Of a stretch of DNA of 64,000 nt, positions 58,698 through 64,000 are shown piece by piece (within the stretch, counting starts at the first letter, position 1; each line of letters opens with the position of its first letter). Source of the stretch: UBA1306 sp964396415 (lineage in GTDB: Bacteria; Spirochaetota; Spirochaetia; Treponematales; Rectinemataceae); the NCBI GenBank assembly GCA_964396415.1, contig CAYNFM010000001.1, positions 69,143 through 133,142 of the forward strand, written 5' to 3'. The position numbers and the translations under genes are program-made. The notes under the pieces were generated by a model. The model did no database searches and was not told the DNA's origin. It worked only from the letters and a program-made list of their open reading frames with translations.

Positions 58698-60908
58698 ATG
58701 TATAATATTCGATTCAAGCGTCGGCTTCTCCTCGCGGCGAGCTTCCTGTCCCTCGCCGTCGCGTCCTTAGGCGCGCAGGGGCTCAGGTTCCCCGTAAGGG
58801 AGTGGAAATGGTCGAAAGGCGACGATCCGGGGAAAGCCCTCCCCGGCTACGACGATTCGTCCTGGGCCTCCCTCGCGCTGCCGGGCCGGATCGAGCCCGG
58901 CGAGCCGGGCACGGTGTTCTGGATGCGGACGAGCTTTTCCCTCCCGGCGGAAGCGCCGGACCGCGTCTGGTTCCTCATCGACAAGGGGGGAGTGGCGCTC
59001 GAGCTCTACGTCAACGGCGTCTACGCCGGATCGAGGGGACGGCTCCCTCCGCGCTTCGACCTTCGCGCGACCCACTACGCGGCCATCCTCCTTCCGGCGC
59101 CGGCGATCAAGCCGGGAAGCGCGATCGAGCTGGCGCTTCGTTGCGCCTATAACGGGAGTACCGCCAACCTGACTCCGTATTCCCTGGGCGACGAAGCCGC
59201 CCTGAGTTTCGATATGGATGTCGGAAATTTCTGGAACGGCAGGCTGTACGCCTTGCTCGCGGCCCTCTGCGTCTTCCTCGGCTTCTATTTCCTGGCGCAG
59301 TTCGCGTTCAAGACGGGCGAGAAGTCGAACCTCTACTTCGCCCTGACCGTCCTCTTCCTCTCCTTATACCTGTCGGACCTGGGCGCCGAGACCTGGCCCT
59401 TCGGCTCCACCTGGGCCAGGGCCATAGCCCGCTCGGGCCTCGTCATCTCGATGATGTTCATACTGCCCTTCTTCATGACCTTTTTCGGATTCCTCAAATC
59501 CCGGTTGGTCCTCTACGGAAGCCTGGCGGTCAGCGGGCTTTTCCTCGCGCTTTTCCTGGCCTGCTCGGGCGACGAGACGAGCATGTCCACTGTCTTCAAT
59601 CTCTCCTGCGCGGTTTCCTTCATTCCGATCGCGGTCAGCGGCTACGTAGGGATTCGCGCCATCAGGTCGGGCATACCGGAGGCCTGGCCGATCCTCGCCG
59701 CCATCGTCCTAGGGATAATCCTGGCCGGCCACGACAGCTACTATTCGTTCATCGACTCCAGCCCATTCGTATGGCTGCAAGGCATCGCCTTCTTCGGCCT
59801 CGATATCGCGATCTTCATCGCCCTGTCCATGCGCCAGGCGAGGCTCAAATCCGACCTCGAGGCCTATACTCGCGAGGTCGAGGCGAAGAAGGTCGAGCTG
59901 GCCTCCTCGCTCGGGAGGCTCGAAGAGGCGGGAGAGGCGGCGGCGCGGCTCGCCCTCCGCCTCGACGAGGCCGCCGGGAACGCCGCTCGCGCGGCGTCGG
60001 AGGCAGCGAAGCGCAGCCGACGCATCGGCGAAGACACCGAGCGTCAGGCCCGCGAGGCCGGAGAGGCGGACACTCTGGTCGCCGACTTCGCCGTCTCGAT
60101 AGGACGCGTGACCGGCAGTCTCGCCTCCCAGGCCGAGAGCGTAGAGCGAACCGCATCGGCCGCGACGGAGCTCTCGGCGGGCGCCGACGCGGTCGCTCAG
60201 AGCATCGGCCGCACGGCCATGTTCACGAGCGACCTCGCCCTCCTGACGAGCTCGGGCGAGAAGGCCGCGGCGGCGCTGGCAGGCACGATGGAGCGCGTCT
60301 CCGCCGCCTCGGCCGGCATCGGCGAGGTGGTCGAGGCCGTCGACGAATTCGCCGAGCGGACCAACCTCCTGGCCATGAACGCGGCCATCGAGGCCGCCCA
60401 TTCCGGCCAGGCGGGACGGGGCTTCGCCATCATCGCCGCCGAGGTCAAGAAGCTCGCGCAGGCTCAGGCGGAAAGAGCCGCGAAGATAAAGGACATAGTG
60501 AGGGATATTACGAGTCGCCTGGGCGAGGGCGCCCGCGACACCGAGAGCGTGCGCAAAGCCTTGCACGACATCTCGGCCGGATCCGCCGAGACCGCGGCCC
60601 GCCTCGAGGAGGTGCGCAGGGCGACCGAGGAGCAGAAGCGGGCGAGCGGGGAAATCAGCTCGGCGATGGAAGCCCTCGCGGCCGCGAGCGCGGCTATCCG
60701 CGAGGAAGCGAGGCTCCAGGTAGAGTATTCGGAAAAAGTGCGCGGCGCGGTGGCATCCATCTCGGGAGCCGCCGCGGAGGCGAGCCGATCGGCGCTGGCG
60801 ATCGTCGAGGACGGAGCGGGCCTCGTGACGGCGGTCGAGGACCTTCGCGTCCTCGCCGCGAAGGGGAGCGAGCTTACCGCCGCGCTTTCTCTGGAGCGGG
60901 GACCCTGA
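58698..60908 (+). CDS. methyl-accepting chemotaxis protein with 7TMR-DISM-type sensor
   Basis: A 736-residue receptor. Signal peptide (about 1-27), a periplasmic jelly-roll-like domain (about 30-185; WASLALPG, FWMRTSFSLP, ALELYVNGVYAGSRG), seven hydrophobic helices (about 190-385), a coiled coil and an MCP signalling domain with the conserved hairpin EFAERTNLLAMNAAIEAAHSGQAGRGFAIIAAEVKKLAQ. This is the 7TMR-DISM layout, thought to sense carbohydrates or related ligands through the membrane. I chose ATG 58698 because it starts the signal peptide; an in-frame TTG at 58662 coincides with the -35 box. No Shine-Dalgarno is present. Confidence 0.88.
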   Translation: MYNIRFKRRLLLAASFLSLAVASLGAQGLRFPVREWKWSKGDDPGKALPGYDDSSWASLALPGRIEPGEPGTVFWMRTSFSLPAEAPDRVWFLIDKGGVALELYVNGVYAGSRGRLPPRFDLRATHYAAILLPAPAIKPGSAIELALRCAYNGSTANLTPYSLGDEAALSFDMDVGNFWNGRLYALLAALCVFLGFYFLAQFAFKTGEKSNLYFALTVLFLSLYLSDLGAETWPFGSTWARAIARSGLVISMMFILPFFMTFFGFLKSRLVLYGSLAVSGLFLALFLACSGDETSMSTVFNLSCAVSFIPIAVSGYVGIRAIRSGIPEAWPILAAIVLGIILAGHDSYYSFIDSSPFVWLQGIAFFGLDIAIFIALSMRQARLKSDLEAYTREVEAKKVELASSLGRLEEAGEAAARLALRLDEAAGNAARAASEAAKRSRRIGEDTERQAREAGEADTLVADFAVSIGRVTGSLASQAESVERTASAATELSAGADAVAQSIGRTAMFTSDLALLTSSGEKAAAALAGTMERVSAASAGIGEVVEAVDEFAERTNLLAMNAAIEAAHSGQAGRGFAIIAAEVKKLAQAQAERAAKIKDIVRDITSRLGEGARDTESVRKALHDISAGSAETAARLEEVRRATEEQKRASGEISSAMEALAAASAAIREEARLQVEYSEKVRGAVASISGAAAEASRSALAIVEDGAGLVTAVEDLRVLAAKGSELTAALSLERGP

Positions 60909-60926
60909 AAATTGAATGAAGGGGTC

Positions 60927-61721
60927 ATGGCTTCCTTCCGCGCGGAAGTCCTCGGATACTTCGCGCGGTCGGGCCGGAGCTTCCCCTGGCGCTCCACTCG
61001 GGATCCCTGGGCCATCCTCGTCTCCGAGATCATGCTTCAACAGACGCAGACCGGAAGGGTCGTCCCCAAGTATCTTGCCTGGCTCGAGGCATATCCCGAG
61101 CCGGCCGCCCTGGCCGCGGCGCCCCTGGCCGAAGTCCTCTCCCTCTGGAGCGGCCTCGGCTATAACCGCAGGGCCCTCGCCCTCGCAAGGGCCGCGTCCA
61201 TCCTCGCGTCGGCCGATCGCTTTCCCGATGACGAGGCCTCCCTCCTCGAGCTGCCGGGCGTCGGAGCCTATACGGCCAAGGCCGTCCTGGCCTTCGCCTT
61301 CGGGAAGCCGGTCGTCCTCATCGAGACGAACATCCGCTCCGCCTTCCTCCATGCTTTCTTCCCGGAGGAAGCGGGCGTTCCCGATTCGCGATTGATGCCG
61401 CTCATCGAGGCCAGCCTCCTTCGGGAGGACCCGAGGACCTGGTATTACGCGCTCATGGACTATGGGGTCGAGATCAAGAGGCGATTGGGCAATCCTAACA
61501 GGCGAAGCGCGCATTACGCGCGGCAAAGCCCCTTCGCGGACTCGAAGCGACGCATAAGGGGCTCTCTTCTCAAGGCGCTCGGGGAAGGGCGCGGCAAGCC
61601 CGCCGACCAGCTCGCCGCCGAGCTTCCTTTTTCGAGGGCGCGCGTCGACGAAGCCCTCGCCGAGCTCGAGACGGAGGGCTTCGTCGCGGAGTCGGGCGGC
61701 ATATACAGGCTGGGCGGCTGA
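60927..61721 (+). CDS. mutY: MutY-like adenine glycosylase without iron-sulfur cysteines
   Basis: A 264-residue HhH-GPD glycosylase. The MutY catalytic segment SEIMLQQTQTGRVVPKYLAWL (Glu near residue 31) and the helix-hairpin-helix LPGVGAYTAKAVLAFAFG are present, and a C-terminal winged-helix-like tail (about 215-264) follows. Two departures: the position of the catalytic Asp of the family is Glu133 (VLIETNIRS), and the Cys-X6-Cys-X2-Cys-X5-Cys iron-sulfur loop is absent (LGNPNRRSAHYARQSPF, no cysteine). The 8-oxoG-recognising NUDIX-like domain is also lacking. It removes A opposite 8-oxoG if active. ATG 60927 after AAGGGG is used; TTG 60912 is an alternative. Confidence 0.78.
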   Translation: MASFRAEVLGYFARSGRSFPWRSTRDPWAILVSEIMLQQTQTGRVVPKYLAWLEAYPEPAALAAAPLAEVLSLWSGLGYNRRALALARAASILASADRFPDDEASLLELPGVGAYTAKAVLAFAFGKPVVLIETNIRSAFLHAFFPEEAGVPDSRLMPLIEASLLREDPRTWYYALMDYGVEIKRRLGNPNRRSAHYARQSPFADSKRRIRGSLLKALGEGRGKPADQLAAELPFSRARVDEALAELETEGFVAESGGIYRLGG

Positions 61722-61833
61722 AACTTCGCGGGGCGAAGCGCGTCGCTTCCTCGAGGGCCTCCTCGAAATCCGAGCTCGCTCGTTTTATCTTGGAAACAGG
61801 GGAAAAGCGCGATATGATGACCGCAAGCCTGGA
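61722..61833 (+). other. gap with hairpins and promoter
   Basis: After mutY come overlapping hairpins CTTCGC-GGG-GCGAAG and GAAGCG-CGT-CGCTTC, then TCGAGG-GCCT-CCTCGA (61751-61766) and CGAG-CTCG-CTCG-TTTT, which together may end transcription weakly. The promoter at 61790-61818 follows. Confidence 0.4.
61790..61818 (+). promoter_or_regulatory. sigma-70-type promoter for the exported protein gene
   Basis: TTGGAA (61790-61795), 17-base spacer, TATGAT (61813-61818). The -10 ends 15 bases before ATG 61834, predicting a leader of about 8 bases with no Shine-Dalgarno. Confidence 0.55.
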
Positions 61834-62997
61834 ATGACGATCATTAATTCGCCAAAGACCCGAGGAGGGAACGCTGCCCCGTTTCTCCGCGCGGCTTGCA
61901 TCTTCGTCTTGTCGCTTTCCTCGGCGGTCTTCGCCGATACTCCCGCCGGGACCGTCGAAGGCGTCGAGGGCGTCGCCCTCGTCGGACATTCCTCGAGCGC
62001 AGCATCCGATGCCTCGCTGGGCGGGATTGTCGTCTTCGCGGCTAGGCTCCGACTCGAGCATAACGGGCTCGAAAGCGTCGTCGTCCCCGATACGGGAAGC
62101 GCCGAGCGCGATCCCGGCGCCGTCCTCGCCGGGCCCGACTCCAAAGGCGCCAAATACCTCCTCCTCCTGGACTATTCCGATGAGGGGGAGAGCCTTTCCC
62201 TGCATTTCGGGTGGTTCGACGGCGCTTCGAAGACGTGGATGGCCGAGCTGGATCGGAGCGGCCCCAAGAATATGCAGGTAGACGAGCTCATCTTCAAGTC
62301 TATCGACGATCTTCTCGATCAAGTCGCGGCCAAGACCCCCGGTATCGCGAAAGCGCGGATCGCCGCGGAGCAGGCTCCAGCAGGCCCCGCGCCAGCCGCC
62401 GCGGTCGCGGAGCCCGTCCAAAATGGCCCCGAGACGATCCCGTCTACGCAGGCGCCTTCTCTGCCTGGCGTCCAGCTGGGATCGACCCCGCAACGAAGCC
62501 CCGGAGGACTCGAGCTCGCTTTCGACGCCGGCCCCTTTCTCGCCGGAGGAGCCCTCGGCAATTATTTCCAGGCGGCGGGAGAAGGCGAGGGCAGGGCGAC
62601 CTGGAATTTCCCGGGCAAGGCCTTTTCCTACGGACTCGGCATAAAGGCAGCCTGCCTCCTATTCCAGGCCCAGGGACCCCTGGAATCCGCGAAGGGCATT
62701 CTCGCTCCCCTGGCTATCGATCTACGCCTGACCGCGCTCGCCGATGAGGGACGCTTGAAGCCTTTCGTCCATGGATCCGCCGGCATGGCCTTGATGAATC
62801 TCCAGACTCCCATCTATGGAAGTCAATCCGCCTTTCTGCCCTTCGCGGAACTCGGCCTCGGGCTCGGCTGGGTCCTGGGCTCCGGCCTCGGTCTTTCGAT
62901 GGACCTTTCCTATTCGGCCTTCGTGGACGGGGAGGATCTGATCATGGGTTTCAATCCGACTATCGGGATCGAGATACCTGTGGGGAAAAGACCATGA
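61834..62997 (+). CDS. predicted exported protein, possible outer-membrane barrel
   Basis: A 387-residue protein with a signal peptide (about 1-34, ending SSAVFA) and an N-terminal soluble part (about 35-190). An Ala/Pro linker leads to a C-terminal part (about 215-387) of alternating hydrophobic and Gly-rich strands (LELAFDAGPFLAGGALGNYF, AFLPFAELGLGLGWVLGSGLGLSMDLSYSAFVDG) ending NPTIGIEIPVGKRP, suggestive of a small beta barrel. Not recognised further. Stop overlaps the next start (ATGA). Confidence 0.75.
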   Translation: MTIINSPKTRGGNAAPFLRAACIFVLSLSSAVFADTPAGTVEGVEGVALVGHSSSAASDASLGGIVVFAARLRLEHNGLESVVVPDTGSAERDPGAVLAGPDSKGAKYLLLLDYSDEGESLSLHFGWFDGASKTWMAELDRSGPKNMQVDELIFKSIDDLLDQVAAKTPGIAKARIAAEQAPAGPAPAAAVAEPVQNGPETIPSTQAPSLPGVQLGSTPQRSPGGLELAFDAGPFLAGGALGNYFQAAGEGEGRATWNFPGKAFSYGLGIKAACLLFQAQGPLESAKGILAPLAIDLRLTALADEGRLKPFVHGSAGMALMNLQTPIYGSQSAFLPFAELGLGLGWVLGSGLGLSMDLSYSAFVDGEDLIMGFNPTIGIEIPVGKRP

Positions 62998-64000
62998 AGC
63001 GCCCGCCGCGATTACATTTCCGGCTCGCGGCCTCCTTCTCTGCCCTCCTCGCCTTGGCCTCCGCCGCGGCTTGCAGCAACGGATTCTTCCGGACCCTGAT
63101 GGAAGGCAAGAACGGAGCCGCAGCGGCGGGGAGCCTCAAGATATCCCCCGCCTCGGCGACTCTCCTCGTCGGCGGCAGCCTGACTCTTACGGTTTCGGGC
63201 GGGGACGGGAACTACAGCTTCAGCCTGGTAGGAGGAGGTCCCGGGACCTTCAACTCGGCAACGCGGGTCTATACGGCCCCCGCGACCGCGGGAACCGCGA
63301 CGCTGCAAGTGACCGACGGCACGGGCGCGAGCGCGCAGTCTTTGCTATACGTAGAGGATAAGACAGGCCCCGATTATCTCGTTGCCCTTTCCCCGGCGAC
63401 GACCTATCCCGTTTCCGGAGCGGGCGGCGCCGCCTTTACGGGAAGCTTCAAGATCGAGAATATCTCCTCGCAAGCGGGCTCCGATGCCCTGAGCTGGCAA
63501 GTTTCCCTCTCGCGCGACGGCGCGCTGGACTCTCTCTCCCTTCCCGTCCAAAACGGAACCCTGGCCGCCCTCGGAGCCTCCTCGGTCTCGAAGCTCATAT
63601 CCTATTCGGGCAATTGGCCGGCCGCAGCGGCGAGCTACTACGTCATCATCGTCATTACCGCGGCCGACGACGTGAACCCGGCCAACAACCAGACGATCAG
63701 CCCCGCGATCGCTGTCACGGGCTCCGCTTCGCCGGCATACAGCATCACGTCGCTCTCCCCCCTGGCCACGACGCTCGTGCAAAGCGCGTCGGCCATCGCG
63801 AGTCAAACCTTGATCATCAAGGATATCGGCGCCGGGCCGGGAAGCTATCCTATTTCTTGGGCCGTCTATTTATTGCCGAAGACGACGATCGGCGCCCAAG
63901 ACATTGCGCTCGTTTCGGGCACTACCCCCGCCCTTGCATCCGCCGCAAGTGTTTCGCTTCCATTCCCAGGAACCGGCAATTACCCAACTACGCCAGGTAC
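62994..64000 (+). CDS. lipoprotein with Ig/CARDB-like domains, cut by window end
   Basis: Open frame from ATG 62994 to the window edge with no stop (335 codons seen). The N-terminus MKRPPRLHFRLAASFSALLALASAAAC is a lipoprotein signal with a lipobox-like AAAC. Then comes a bacterial Ig-like segment (LKISPASATLLVGGSLTLTVSGGDGNYSFSL) and two repeats of a CARDB-like beta domain (from about residues 125 and 250), each starting with a Leu-Ser-Pro-containing strand. Surface or periplasmic adhesion/binding role is only a guess. Co-translated with the preceding exported protein. Confidence 0.8.
   Translation, partial: MKRPPRLHFRLAASFSALLALASAAACSNGFFRTLMEGKNGAAAAGSLKISPASATLLVGGSLTLTVSGGDGNYSFSLVGGGPGTFNSATRVYTAPATAGTATLQVTDGTGASAQSLLYVEDKTGPDYLVALSPATTYPVSGAGGAAFTGSFKIENISSQAGSDALSWQVSLSRDGALDSLSLPVQNGTLAALGASSVSKLISYSGNWPAAAASYYVIIVITAADDVNPANNQTISPAIAVTGSASPAYSITSLSPLATTLVQSASAIASQTLIIKDIGAGPGSYPISWAVYLLPKTTIGAQDIALVSGTTPALASAASVSLPFPGTGNYPTTPG

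Overview
The window is GC-rich, gene-dense bacterial DNA with a spirochaete signature. The evidence for a spirochaete is a periplasmic-flagella gene block with the collar gene flbB, flbD, a long FliN-type fliY, a WhiG-type sigma-28 and a FlgE carrying Lys165 and Cys178 (the hook cross-link pair known from Treponema denticola). The dcw cluster also runs into flagellar genes through xer, dprA, topA, xer and hslVU. I read it as a high-GC member of the Treponema side of Spirochaetota; the species cannot be named from sequence alone.

Layout. 1-101: the start of a divergent minus-strand gene. 102-468: an AT-richer control region with back-to-back promoters and a four-repeat MraZ operator. 469-9240: a reduced division/wall cluster (mraZ, rsmH, ftsL-like, murF, mraY, ftsW, ftsQ, ftsA, ftsZ). 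It lacks ftsI, murE, murG, murC and murD; murD is found at 46 kb. 9243-16455: xer, dprA, topA, xer, hslV, hslU. 16519-40544: flagellar block flgB, flgC, fliE-fliJ, flbB, fliK, flgD, flgE, flbD, fliL, fliM, fliY, fliO-fliR, flhB, flhA, flhF, flhG, a membrane protein and whiG. The stator genes motA and motB, expected between flbD and fliL, are absent; a sigma-28 and a sigma-70 promoter sit at that joint. 40549-45892: fapA, two small unknown genes and a divergent Hsp70 with a J-domain partner. Everything from 463 to 45892 is on the plus strand with very small gaps.

45899-51188 is minus strand: murD with an unknown partner gene, then an AEC transporter, an FGGY sugar kinase and a MerR regulator. 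Divergent from MerR is a BMP/PnrA-type nucleoside ABC importer operon (51309-55731) followed by an unknown gene. 56390-58655 is an Rrf2 regulator-nifS-nifU iron-sulfur assembly operon with a clear promoter and operator dyad. 58698-64000 holds a seven-helix (7TMR-DISM-like) chemoreceptor, a MutY-like glycosylase without iron-sulfur cysteines, a predicted exported protein and a lipoprotein that runs off the window.

Most of the window is conserved core machinery. The points I find worth checking are non-coding or structural: a nested RNA structure between fliE and fliF that ends in a G8 ribosome-binding tract, a perfect 26-bp palindrome inside fliP, a palindromic repeat cluster between flgE and flbD, a set of lead genes whose -10 boxes lie almost on the start codon (predicted leaderless mRNAs), a CTG start for ftsA, and the missing motAB. 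No tRNA, rRNA, CRISPR array or insertion sequence was seen.
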